A DNA stretch of 64,000 nt from Trichoplax sp. H2 (lineage: Eukaryota > Placozoa > Uniplacotomia > Trichoplacea), in the NCBI GenBank assembly GCA_003344405.1, contig NOWV01000005.1, positions 930,001-994,000 of the forward strand, in the 5' to 3' direction. Shown here piece after piece: positions 1 to 12,900 of this stretch. The notes below the pieces were generated by a model. The model worked only from the letters and a program-made list of their open reading frames with translations. It did not search any database and was not told the origin of the DNA. Each line of letters opens with the position of its first letter. Positions within the stretch are counted from its first letter, which is position 1. The position numbers and the translations under genes were made by a program.

Positions 1-259
1 CAACTTCAACATCTTTATCTAAGCTATCCTATAATCAAAAATTTCATTCCCAAATTATTTGAATAAGAAATAAAAAGCGCTATAATTGACTTTACATTAT
101 TAAATAGGCTAACAGCACAAAGCAAAAGTCGCTAAGATTAAAATAACGTACGCGAAGTTTCGATGATATAAGTTGCTTATGAACTCTAAAATAATGGCGA
201 TAAATTAGATGACATCAATACAGAACGTAGTAGCTAATAAAATTAAAGAAAGATTAAAA
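1..259. other. Downstream flank of the coiled-coil gene
   Basis: AT-rich sequence between the window edge and the stop codon of the first minus-strand gene. It presumably holds that gene's 3' untranslated region. I see no canonical AATAAA on the minus strand close to the stop and no coding signal. Confidence 0.5.
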
Positions 260-1984
260 TTACTCTTGATCTTCCAAGATCTTCTTTCTACTTGCTTGTA
301 GTTCCATATTGGTCGATAAAGATAAATCTGCGAGCTCTTGTTTTAGTTTAAATTGCTCTTCCTGTCATAATATGAATATTCGATCCAGATTAATTAATAA
401 TCTGCTGTCTGAAGGTACTAATATTATCAAAGATAGCCGCCATTGCTTCACCTCGTTATGTTTAAATTTTTGCTGAAAGTCTGATGATAAATGTTCTAGC
501 TCTTGCTCTTTCAATGCTAACTTAGCGGCTACTGCTTCGTACTTCCTTTTTAGCTCGTTTCTGTAATAATTTCATAATTATTATTATAAATGCTAACACA
601 AAAACTAAAGCAATAGGCACATCAATTATTAATCGCATTTGTTATATCATATATATTCTAGATTCCATATCAAGAGCAAAAATATATTAAAAAACGTAAA
701 ACTTACGATACTAATGTGTGCTTTCTTCCAGCGTCTTTAATTTTTTGAGAGAAGTTTATCCGATCGTTAATGGAAAATTTAGTATCCTATTAAATTAAAT
801 TAAAAAGTACAAAAGTGATTAGATTAAAATATGAATAAGTCACTGAAATCAATATTAATTACCAATTTTTATTATTGTAAAGAATATAATACCTCGATCT
901 TTAATCGATCATGCTGTCTTTTAGTACTAACTATTCGTTCATCATTTTCTCGAATCATTTGCTCTTCCGCTCGATCTTTCTTGCTAATTGCTATTAATAA
1001 ATTGAAGCAAATCAGATGTTATCTCACTAACTAATCCAATCTCTGAAATAAGAATTTTAATCATTCCACTTGAACACGAGAACGAACTATAAATAAATAA
1101 GATTTTTAACAGTCTCAAAAATATATTTTGTATCATTCACTAGCATAATTATTTTTCCCTAAAAATTATACTTTCAAGATAATAAAGCATATGAAATTTA
1201 ATCTTACTGACATCATATTCATCCATAATATATAGGATATTTCTACGATACAGTGATTTACATACACTTTTCAATAACTCTCATCGTTCTTCGCAATGTC
1301 TGTTGTGATTTGATGATATCTCCTTCAGCACGTTTTAATTCACGCTCTTCTTGTTTATGCTTCCACATATGATCTTCGATAGCTTTCATATGTTGTCCAA
1401 ACTGCTGTTCATGATCCGTCATTTGTTGACTCAAGCTGACAACATCTTTAGCACGCTTAGGATAATTTACATCATGGTGTACAATTTTCTTCTTGATCGT
1501 TTTAATATAACGCTCCGAATCTAGATATCCTAGAGGGCCGCCCTTCCTTTCTTGTTGTTGATCACTATTAAGATCGTGCAATATAGCATCGCAAAAATTG
1601 AAACGTTAACTACATTAAATTGTTCTGACGGCCGTACTATAGATACGGATATTACCAAGTCAAGTAAGAAAATAAATGAAGATAAAATTATTTCACATAA
1701 AGTATTTACTACCCTATTTTACTAGTTTAAGTTAGCATCACCACTGTGATTGCGCTATAATATTTTAATTGTTAATTGTCCTAACCACTGTACCCAGTAT
1801 CATAGGTGTAAACGTACCGAATAAAGTTGGGAAAATCATGTATTTCTTCTTCTTTGCTCTTTTTCTCCTTGGGAGGATCTTTTCTATACTTTGATACAAT
1901 TTCAGGCAATTCTTCAACATTAATAATTTCTAAATTTTTATACCGCTGATGTAAAAGCGGCTCACGACCGAACGTCAACACCAT
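260..1984 (-). CDS. Coiled-coil protein of unknown function, 6 exons
   Basis: Exons on the minus strand are 1984-1794, 1564-1268 (or to 1262, using the next GT), 983-893, 786-707, 560-452 and 361-260. All junctions are GT-AG and phases agree (2, 2, 0, 2, 0), giving about 289 residues ending in TAA at 260-262. The first 60 residues are charged and include a run rich in Lys and Glu. From about residue 100 to the end the protein is dominated by Glu, Lys, Gln, Arg and Leu with heptad-like spacing, typical of a long coiled coil. No signal peptide, membrane segment or enzymatic motif is seen. I do not recognise the family. A cytoskeletal or ciliary structural role would fit such a composition, but that is a guess. 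The ATG at 1984 is the first in the frame of exon 1. Confidence 0.8.
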
Positions 1985-4900
1985 GATTATAGTATGAAAT
2001 TTAAGATATGATCGTATCGGTGGTAGAATATTGTTGATGTTTAAGCCTTTAAAATAGTGATCTTAATTGAAACATGTAGTCGATCCTGAGACAATTCGGC
2101 ATCCAACACAAGGTAATATTGCAGAGTATTCCCAGGTCTAATTTAATAGTATCAATACGAACAAGGTCGCTATATTGCAGTTAAATAAACTCGTGGAATG
2201 TTATTGCTGATCAAGCCCTCTATAGTCTAATTACTATTAGTAGAGTAATCCTGAATTAACTGATACAAAAAATAAGCTCTATGTCAAGAACTGAGATGTA
2301 TATCATGTAGCCTTAGATGCTGGAGTTGCTATGGAAACGCTCGTAATACAACGCAGAATTGTTATTATACAGCAACTTTAATCAAAATAGCCTAGCAGCA
2401 ATTGTATGGTTGATAGGCATTGTCAGAGTGAACATATAGGGAATCCTATAGGAGCAACGAGCTCGATATGTTAAATATATAAGATCTCTGGCTATCGATA
2501 GTACCACATAAATCTTCTGCCTGCTTTCCCTATAAAATCTGAACGCTAAAATACTTTAGGTTCGATCCACGATTTCCTAAAGACTCATACATATAGTTTT
2601 GGATAGAGATAGTGCTCACTAAAGTGGCACTATACAAGAACAAATAATTAAATTAGTATTGGTTAATTATGAATCATTTTAAGAATGTTTTAGTTATATT
2701 ATGTACTATAAAAGCTAATGTACTGTTTCGATATCATAACGTTATAATGAAAAATCGCTTACTTTAATTAAAAAGACAAAAAGGACTTGATAAAGCCCTT
2801 TAACATCTGTAATACCTCCACACTGAGATCTCATCCAATATTGGAAAGTTTATTCATGTATTGGTAGTAGCCTTTATTAATTACATAATAAGAGAGCGGA
2901 TATAGCGTATTCCGGTCAGTAAAAATAGTAAGAAACAATAAATATCGTCACTGTATACTACTCCTTTTGACCGATGCTAGTTTCTCATTCCAGAAAATGA
3001 GACCCAATGACTACTATTTACAAAAGTGGCTTTAGTAATACGAGTAAAGACATACCATCATCGTGCTTTTCATGATTAGATGATTACTTAAGTAAAAAGG
3101 TGTAAGTTGTTTAGTTGTTTAGTTGTTTAAAAGACAACAATGTTAATTGTTATAGACCATACGGTAAAAAAGTTAATTATGTATAACAGGTGTAATGAAC
3201 TATCGATATCTTATCCTAAACATAACGCTATTCAACACTCTATCAGCAATTAGTCAGCTATTTGGCAATATCTGATGTAAGATTAATATATATATCATGC
3301 ACGATAATTGTATAATTGTTAATGTAGCAGCAGGATTTTGGTTTAAATTAATACATCTCTAAACTATCTCTTCACTTTCATTGAGCAAACTATGATTTAT
3401 TTATAAATCAGCCAATTTTATCTCTATCTCGCACTGTGCCACAATAGACAACAATAAGACAAATCGCTGTCACAAATTTTAAAGATGTTATGAAATAAAA
3501 CATGGCATAAACGATTACATCAGATATAATTATGTAATTAGATCTAGTAATTAATCTTGATTGGGATATGTCATGGACTACTAGAACAGACCATGGTCAA
3601 TTTTTAGTTGTCCTTGGATATGCCCATACCTCTCATTTCAACCAATTATCAAGAAATATATTCCAGTTTCTGGGTACCACAGAACATATTTTTATTCTAC
3701 GTGCCTCGATTTGCATTCAGTATCATATATTTTACGATGGCTCTCTATTTAATTGTGCATTCTATTCAATCGAAGATCAATATTCACATGCAATTAAACG
3801 GTAAACATTATTTTTCATTACACGATTCTGGTACAAAATTATGATTTGTTATAAGTATGCCCTTCACCTGTTCCATAGTTAATACAATATATTAATTATC
3901 TACCGCAAATACGTTTTATGCTTGAATAATTTTGTAAAGAAAGAATTTAACGCCATTCAATATTCAGCGCTGATAAAGGCAAATAGGTTACGTAAATACT
4001 AGGGCGTTTTATTAAAAGGGTTTAAATTAAAGGGTGCCTTATCGTCTCTGAGAAGATAAACCTGGTTTTACTTACATTGTCAGCGGAAATGTACTCCCTG
4101 AAAGCTGAAGAATATAAGTTAGAATCTTAAAATGAGTGAGTGCGGCTTATGGAGACGATATTATCGTTCATGACTAGAATTATAAAAAAAGTAAAGTAGT
4201 TAATGGTACTTTCATGATTTGATTTCATAACATTCACTTTGAAATGCGATATACGGTAGCTATCAATTCTTCAAATAATATCTTTTATCATTTTATTATG
4301 CACCTAATTTAAAATTTTATGGTCTGTATGATGAGCGTGTATCTTGCAATTCTATGGAGCTATAGGCTAAATAAGATGTATTGGTATTTATTGAGAATTA
4401 GGCCTATAGTGAAAGTTACCAATATTATCTCACGTAATAAATGCTTCTAATTTCCAAAATGATCATTGATAACGATATTCATGATTTTAAATTACGTGAT
4501 TTTTGGTCGTTTGGAAGTGAATATTCTTTATTTAGCTTATTGCAGTGTAGCAATGAGGTTAATACGATAAATGATAAGATTGAATACTCCTATATAGTAA
4601 TCAACGATCATATTGCTATATAGATTTTATACTTGTTGGTATAGTATCAGTTACGATACTAGCCAATTGTTTTGAAGCCTCCCTAATAATTAGTTAGTGA
4701 TGTAATCATGATTATATGACATAGCAGCAAGCTAACACAGCATCCGCAGCGTATTTTATTATGCTAAAAATATGCGGTATAGCATACATGACTTAAAAGT
4801 AATGATTAATGTACGCTGTAAGAATTATAAATTTGATAGGATAATACAGTAACTTAATATACGCTATAATACCCTTTAATTTCGACTATCAAAATGTCGA

Positions 4901-5250
4901 TATCTGTCCCATTTCACATCGCCTAGAATACTATAGATGTAAACTCAAACCGCTTGAAAGCCAATTAGAAGCTGGGTACAATTAGGTTGGTGTAAACAGT
5001 TCAGCCGTGAATAGTCTGTTCTTTCCATAAAATTTTATTAATTGCCAAAATACTTTTTATTTAATGCTCATATATTTCACATCACATCGTTAGAACGCAT
5101 AGTTCTATCGAATATTGCATCTAATGCGATACAAAGGTATAACATGTGCATAGCTATTTCACCGGTATTTAGGTGTGATTTCTAAAATATAACTGCATCT
5201 TACTCTATCAATATAAATCACTTTTTTCTTTATGTGATCAAGAAATTTAT
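1985..5250. other. Intergenic stretch with one doubtful exon
   Basis: About 3.3 kb between the coiled-coil gene and the carboxypeptidase. It is AT-rich with frequent stops in all frames. The only coding-like item is a possible membrane-segment exon at 3608-3801, listed separately. A short tandem of the word TTTAGTTG lies near 3111-3127. Nothing else is recognised. Confidence 0.6.
3608..3801 (+). CDS. Possible single exon with one membrane segment
   Basis: An open plus-strand stretch begins right after a good splice acceptor (pyrimidine-rich, TTTTTAG) and ends at a plausible donor (ACG|GTAAAC). It encodes about 65 residues, with a hydrophobic run of some 25 residues rich in Phe, Ile, Tyr and Leu, followed by basic and polar residues, as at the cytoplasmic end of a transmembrane helix. 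I could not find partner exons upstream or downstream, and AT-rich DNA easily gives Phe/Ile/Tyr-rich frames by chance. It could be an isolated or decayed receptor exon, or noise. Confidence 0.2.
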
Positions 5251-5251
5251 T
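5246..5251 (-). promoter_or_regulatory. Polyadenylation signal overlapping the stop codon
   Basis: AATAAA on the minus strand starts on the last base of the carboxypeptidase TAA stop. If used, the 3' untranslated region would be only about 15 to 30 bases long. Confidence 0.45.
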
Positions 5252-6908
5252 TAAAACCACCAAGCCGGTTGAGTTGGTGCCTGAGTTGGGGGATCAGTTG
5301 GTTGTGGGCCACCACTACCAGGAGTCATAGTAAAATCGACACGGCTAACACCGCTAGAAGAAACAGTTACAGATTTGGTGGTAGAGGAGAAACCAGAAGC
5401 AGAGGCAGTAACGGAGTAAGTACCAGGTAGAAGAAGACGCCAGTATTCTCCATCAGTGGTAGATTTGATTACTTTACCACGGCCCTATTATGTATAATTA
5501 TTATTGCATATGGATATCAGTTTTGATTGATGTAATTAATGTATACCATGAATTATCACTTGTGAGAACATTAATATTGTAAACATGATCAGTGCTAAAG
5601 CCATCAATAAAAATAAAAAATAATTTTACGTGTTGTAATTAGTAATTAGAATCCTAACCTGGACAGAAATAGAAGCACCAGAGACTCTGCTACCTTGATT
5701 ATCAGTAACGATACCTTTGATACCTTGGTGAACTTGTTCCATATAAGTCAATAAAGCGTTCTTGTTATCTTGCCAGAAGCCAGATAGTTGACTGCCTACT
5801 GGATATTTCGTGCAGCTAAGTTCCAAAGTAATTTCGAAGCAATTGCTCTGTTGGTAGTTGTAATCTTGCATACCACCTATTTGAGAAGGAAATAACAAGT
5901 TTACATCCCAGAACTTAGGTTATTATAGCGTATATGTCGGTATAACTTGTTAGCAAGTTATATTACATTTAACTACAGTATTTATCATGGCATATAAGTG
6001 TTACATCCAAAAGAAACCTTTCTAAATCATTCATAAATTAGTAACAGATAAATACACTTAGAATTATCATATCGTTAAATTCATGAGAAATTACCAGTCA
6101 AAGGATACCAGTCGGCACCATTGGTGATACCGTCTTGGAAAGATTCGGAAGATCCAGGGCATCGACGACCCTTGGACATAGAAGCGTGAGCAAAAGAGTA
6201 GGCTTTAGATAAGTCCTTGAAAATGTCGTCGTCAGATGTAGGACTGTAGACAGCAGAATGTTGAAGATTGTCATCATATGGATAGTTAGCAACCAAGGCA
6301 CCACCGTGAAGATTGGCGGAGATTACAAATGGATAGCTTGCAATCCAGTTAATGACAGCAGTTGTTTCGACTTCAGCAGCACGAGGTTGGATTAAACCTC
6401 GGACATAGTTGGTAGAGACGGGGAAATTACGATTTAAATCGATACCACGAGCATTATAACGGCCAGTGACGCCAGATGAATCGCCTTCTTGAGCTCTTTC
6501 CCAACCATCGGGATTCATGGTGGGCATGATATGTAAGCGAGTAGAATCTACAAGATTCTTAACACGAGTATCACTAGGATAGTTGGTACAGATGTATTCG
6601 ATCAAAAACAACAACAATTCACGTCCAGTAACTTCATTGCCGTGCATGTTGCCAACATATTTAAGTTCTGGTTCAAGAGACTCATGTTGTCCTGGATTGT
6701 CAGAAATTTCCATAACGTATAATTTTCTACCTTCAACGGATGTACCGATATCGTACAATCTCATGATAGAGGGGCAACGGTTGGCTTGATTTTGCATAAA
6801 AGATCGCAATTGAGTATAGCTATGATGGGAATAGCTGGTAGGATCGACATCTGCGATGGTCGTTCCAGCAATTGCCAGTGTTAGGAGCAAGGTAGTAAGA
6901 AATGCCAT
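5251..6908 (-). CDS. Secreted metallocarboxypeptidase, M14B (N/E) subfamily
   Basis: Three exons, 6908-6095, 5876-5659 and 5484-5251 (phases 1 and 0), give 421 residues. A signal peptide covers about residues 1-19. The zinc ligands His89 and Glu92 lie in the NMHGNE motif, with His201 in NLHGG; Asn159-Arg160 in DLNRNF bind the substrate carboxylate, and the catalytic glutamate is Glu290 in the ITLELS motif after GGMQDYNY. Residues from about 315 to 405 match the transthyretin-like beta-sandwich that follows the catalytic domain in carboxypeptidases N, E, M and D. The tail is rich in Pro, Thr and Gln, ends in WWF and has no obvious GPI-anchor signal. By family, it removes C-terminal Arg or Lys from peptides in the secretory pathway or outside the cell. 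It contains one catalytic unit, unlike carboxypeptidase D. All key residues are intact. Which vertebrate paralogue is closest cannot be decided by eye. Confidence 0.96.
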
Positions 6909-6969
6909 TATCGCAACGAAGATAGACTTGGTGATGCAAGAATAACAACGTACAATAAACTAAGCGTTA

Positions 6970-6977
6970 TTTTTATA
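6970..6977 (-). promoter_or_regulatory. TATA box of the carboxypeptidase gene
   Basis: TATAAAAA on the minus strand lies about 62 bases upstream of the carboxypeptidase ATG. That spacing would place transcription start around 6940-6948 with a short 5' untranslated region. The match is to the consensus only; no expression evidence is available. Confidence 0.5.
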
Positions 6978-9900
6978 ACTTCGGCGTAACCTTGCTCGAA
7001 TAACGGAGTCAATTGCTGTCATTGATGACAATGTCAAGATTGACTGTTGTAATCCATTAATAATGTAAATAAATAACTAATCCTTCAACAAATAACATAG
7101 CTTACCGTAAGTATTTAGATACTCTATCGTGAGGATGACACACAATTTTTCAGAATTACAGATTATGTGGATAAAGCAGATGAAAATTCCATGAATTTAT
7201 ATCACTGATAGATGAATACAAACCTTAGATAAATGTGTTCATAAAGCCTTTCGTATTACCTTAAGCTAGTATGTTCCGTTCATTTTTACAATATAAAAAT
7301 AAAACTGCCGCCGGTAATTAAGAAATTGAATAGAATATTAGTGCACTACGGTAAAAAATTAATGAAGATAAAGGGTGATAGATTAAATCGCTTATCACGA
7401 GACCAATAGTATTGTAAAATAGAATGTTTATTTAGCTATCGAACTGGAGGAGAGTCATTAATAAGATTAGCGACGCCTAATTTGATCACAAAAAAATGGG
7501 ATATAAAATTTGCATATTACTATTTAATGAGATCCGTAATTGAATACTATATCATTGTGGCTATTTATTCAAACAAAATTGAGCCCTAGGTGATTTATGG
7601 TCTATGTTGTTTTAACCCATTATCGTGCCAATCCCTTAAATTTAATTCCTGAAAATTGGTATAAAGGACACTTTCAGCATGCCTGTTTTTACTGTAGAAA
7701 TATCCATCAGTATATATTAACCTATTACCTTCATGCTATTAGGGTAAGAGAAAACAAGTAAATTAAAGAGAAAATAAATTTAAACATTGTACAGTAATTG
7801 TAGAGGCGTCATCTCAGTCAACTTAAATAAGATCATAACTATCGAATATTATAATCAAGTAATAGTGATTTAATCGCCGCAATAAACCGAAAAGAATATG
7901 GTAAGCCATGCAATACGATATTAATAAACACCTCTATTTCAACAATATTTTCTTAACGGTTTGAGGATATGCACAATAAATTAATAAAATGCTTGTTCAC
8001 GTGCTGTACAAAAATCATTGCTATTCCAATCTTCACTAAAAGTGTGACTTTTCAATTTCTCATAACCTACGAAATTATGGTCTAAAAATTGTGACGAAAT
8101 TAATACTATTAATGTACAGACACGGAACAGCTTCAGCAATTTTATGTACTACTATTATGTATTATATTCAACGCTAAATATCTATAATTTTACTCTACTT
8201 TTTAATCAAATTTATTGAAATGATTACTAAGACATTGTTGATCTGGACATTGCACTCATGAATATGTACGATTTCGTTTCATTTTGCCGATAACTAGCCT
8301 TTAACTTATAGCTTTAATTCAGGTTATGTCATAATAAATATTTTTCAACAGTACATCAAATCATTAATATTCATGTGATTACTATTGCGATTACATCCAC
8401 CATAGGTTCTAAACTCGCTGACAATTTGATATGTAAATCAATTTCCATTATACTTTTATTAGTATATGAATATTTGTATACATGCCATTTACCGTAAATT
8501 GCTTATTAACGACTGTTGAGCATATATTAACATCAAATAGGATTATTTCGTTGTAAGTACCCTATTAAGACTAGTGAGTATATTATCGAGGCGCCTTCTA
8601 TCAATATTCATCCGCTTTATGTATGGTAGCTAATCACTACAATTGATTTATTTGTGCTGCGAGATTCCAAGCTGCATCTTGATTATGTGTAATTAGCCTG
8701 ATTAGTAGGATTTAACTGTCCCCATAAGCGAACGTTTCTTTGCTGTATAAATTATTCAAGTAAGCTATACATTGCACACTTATCTATGATATACACATTG
8801 CAGGTCGAGCATTAATCCAGGGCTAGTTAACTGCTTAAATTGTAACATTATCTATGATACCATTCATGCCTTCCCGCGTTCCATAGTTAATATAATTTTT
8901 TAAACATGTAACAACTGATCTACTTTTGAAAACGCCGGATGAATTACCGTGAAACATGTCGATAATTCTTAGTTTTATAGCCCAAATTTCTCTTACTAAC
9001 CTCTATCTACACCTATATCAAAGAATGGCTATTTATTTTACATCATATCAGAAAGAATAATGCATGGAAAAATTCAGATCCCGAATAAAGGATAAATAAG
9101 ATTAAGTAAGAGAGATATTTGCTAATTTATAATAAGATTATATTGAAAGGCAAGAACTAAATGTGTAATAAAACCTATATCTGTATCATAATTATATGCT
9201 ACATCCTGTATGCACACACAAAAAAACAGTAAGAGTAGAGGTCTACGCTAGGATAGGTACGAGCATTTAACAATACATTTATGACATACTTAATAAGGTT
9301 GATATTGGAATTAATATAGAACCTATAATCTTAATGATTAGATTTAAAAATAATGATTTGATTAATAAGTATTCGAATGGTTAATACTATAGTGCTATGC
9401 GGGCAAAGGCAGTTTGTGCATAAGTGCTAACTGAATTAGTATACTTTTTATCGGTCTAATATTGATAGTAGAAAAGATCTGTAACAAATCTCATTCCATC
9501 CAAATTGAAAATATACGAGATTTCAAATAAATTGACAAACTAAATAGAAGGAGATGAAGTTAATTTAACTAACAAGAAAGTGTACTTTACATCTCACTAG
9601 GTCAAAAATAAAAAATATACTTAGGATAAAATTTCTGGCTAAACTATTGGAGATTGGATAAATTTACAAATTTAAGTAGATAACCTGTAGGATCCGAATA
9701 CAAAACTGACAAAAATAATCTAGATACAAAATTAGCTTCAATCAATTTTCAATAAATAAAATTCATATACTTTACCGAAATATAGAGATATCAGTTATTT
9801 CCAGACGCAAAGATTGCTGATAGTAGTATCTGCTCATAATTTCTGTTGTAATTCTTCTTGAAGTATATTAATATCTTAAGTTGTAGTACCGAGCAACCGC

Positions 9901-12900
9901 AATAGCATAATTTTCAATTCTTTCAATTCTTGACTTTTAGGTTGTAATTTATTGCTAAAGCTTTGAGAGATCATAATAGACTTTTTACCTTTCAGACCAC
10001 TCTAACTAGTTAATTTAAATATACGGTATAGAATACCAACAATTATATCGTTAACTTCAACAGCAAGGATAAAATCAGTAGCTCTATATGAGTAAGACTA
10101 TAGGCTAAGATCTTACATAAACCATTTTAACATTCATTAAGCTACGTAAAATTTAGAAATTCTGAAGTTTCTAACTGAACTTAGAGATTTAAAGCTAGTA
10201 TTTCTTCCGAAGGTATACTAATACGATATCGTAGTTATAATAATGTCATCCTGAGTTTATTAAGTGATAATTTATTACCAGTATTTGCATCTCGTATGAG
10301 TTTATCCCGGACTTTTAGTGACTGGACTTGATATTTACTGGAGATTACTGAATTACGATTCATGCCGTTTCAGCTTCAATGCATTACTTGATTTAAACCT
10401 CAAGCATTCAAAAATCTTTCGTCGTGGTTTATACTACATTATGAGCTGATTTACTCGCCCTATAATTATTGTTAACGTACTGGTGCGAATACATGCAGAT
10501 GGATATTGTCTAATCAAATGAATGATAATTAATTTCCGTAGGAATTAATATTATCTCTAATAATCAGTATTTTCCTACTCTTACGCAGTGTATTAAGATT
10601 GTACTGTGATTCTAATATATTTACTGTATAATATAGTCGTTCTGCGTCCGTTGTTCTTAAATATGGATATTATTTACAGTCTTCTTACACTAGTTACAAA
10701 TATAGCTTGTCATGTTCAGTTATTTATAGCACTGCCATCCTGACTATTTTAAAACCCTTATGGCATGTATCGTATTTAATTCTACAATCCTTCTGTATGC
10801 GTTCTACTAAAAAGCTGTAAGTACTACGAATTTCTGCCTTCGATTTTGTTAATTGTAACAGTTGTAGTACTTGTACCTGATTTATTATTTTATAATAACT
10901 TCTTTGCTGCTTTGCAGTAATTCCCACATTCTACGCAAATTATAAACTCCAGTAAAGTATCCCGTCTCTACCAAGATAATTATATAATACTCTGAAATGG
11001 CAATATGTCCACTTTTACTAACCCATTCAACCTTCCATCATATTCTGGACTTTGTTTTAGGCAGTTAATATATAATCCGTCATATCTCTGTATTATGTTG
11101 AATAGTATGGGCGGTAAACAAATCGGGTTATTTTATCCCTTCATTAGTACTTAACTATAGATTCAAAAAGTAGGACTAAACTTGGAATATATTTTTGTAA
11201 GTTCCATAACCAGTATAAAATACACGCTTAACTGTGATATTGGTTCATCATCTACCAAAATCATCCAGTTAACAACCTGACGAGCAATTCCCGAATTGAC
11301 AGTTAAAGACACACTCAAGTATATTTTTTATTAATTACTTTTAGAGAGAAGTCATAAAATTTACACAAATATACTCACTAAGAATATACTAAGAGGAAGC
11401 TACAGCTTCAATTTTAAATGGCTAAAAATATTTGTTGGTAATAATTTACACTTTTTGTTTCATCGAAGTGGTGTATACCTTGAAGAGATTGTAGTTAGTC
11501 GTCTACTTACCATAACTCAATCAATGAAACTCTTATTTACGGGTTTACTGCTAGACCGTAGGGTAGTTACTCGTAAAAAATCAAATAGGAGACACTTTCG
11601 GCCCGATCTTTAAAAGATAGGCAGGAAGTCTTAACGTTATTCAACTAAAATAACCTTTTATGGATTTATCAGACTTTATATCATGTTTCAGTTTTCTTCC
11701 GGTAGTTTTAATATTCTATAGTACAATCATATTTTAATTGGTTAATTTTGGTAGAGATGAAGATAGTTCTTATATTGTTTAACCCAGTATAAGGCTAGAG
11801 GTATTTGCTGTTTTAAGCTATAAAATTGGTCTTACATTAAGCTATGGACTGTTCTGCATCCTTTGATATACAGTATCTTACCTAAGCTGGGGCTATGGTA
11901 TAAGACAGTACTATAGTTCGCAAGAGTGGTCATAGTATTTATAATGACTACTGACTTAGTTAATGTTGTATAGGGTATGTATACTCATTATCCTCTTAAA
12001 GTTTAGAGATTTACATGGTAAGAATGATGTGAAATATCTTGGAAATGGAATTACAATCAAACCGTCATGGAAGTTATTTACCAGTAATTATGATACGATA
12101 AATTAGTAAAATAATAGAACAACCTTATTATTTCCCTTTACGAGTCTTAAAGCACTATTTATTTAATTGGATTGGTAACTATGTACTGTAGGATTAAATG
12201 TTCTAATTCTCACTTTATTTGCTTGATTCAGGTAATGGCTTACCGGTATGATTTCAAAAGTTGATATTTTCTTTTTATCATAACTACGCTAGAAGGATAA
12301 TAAAAGCTGAAAAGCAGGTGGCACTAAAAGCCTCCGAATAGTTTATTATTTTATTAATTGCGACCGGAAATTAAGCTATTTTAAGCAATAGTTCGATATT
12401 ATCATACTTTTTCTGTTCTTAAATTTTTTCTGACGCAGGAATTGTACTGACATGTTGATCACCATATCTGCCGATTATTATTTCTCTGATTAGCCTAATT
12501 TTTAGTAATACTTATAAATAAAATTATGGAGTTATTGTTTAATTATGATATCTTGCAGGCGAGTTTCTGTCCACCAAATTTAGTCGCACAGTTGCAAGCC
12601 AGTTTCAGTATACAATTATGATTTACGATTCCACCTTGTTAATTGAAATTTTACAGTTAAAAGCTCCTTATCTAAACATAGTATATATCAAGATAATAAA
12701 TTATTTGATATTTAAATTTTATTAAAAGTGCATAACGATTTCAAATGAGCGATTAGCAGCTAACTACAATATTTAAAATAAATCTGCTTCAATATACAGG
12801 AAATTTTATCTTCAGAATCATCTACGCCAATATCATTGTGTTAATAAGTGATACGGTATTAACAAATAGTAAATTAGCATCAGCAATTCGCATACCTTTA

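Noticed and set aside
2560-2590. GGTTCGATCC, resembling a tRNA B box
   Set aside because: The flanking bases do not form a T-arm stem and no D-arm or anticodon arm lies at the right distance upstream.
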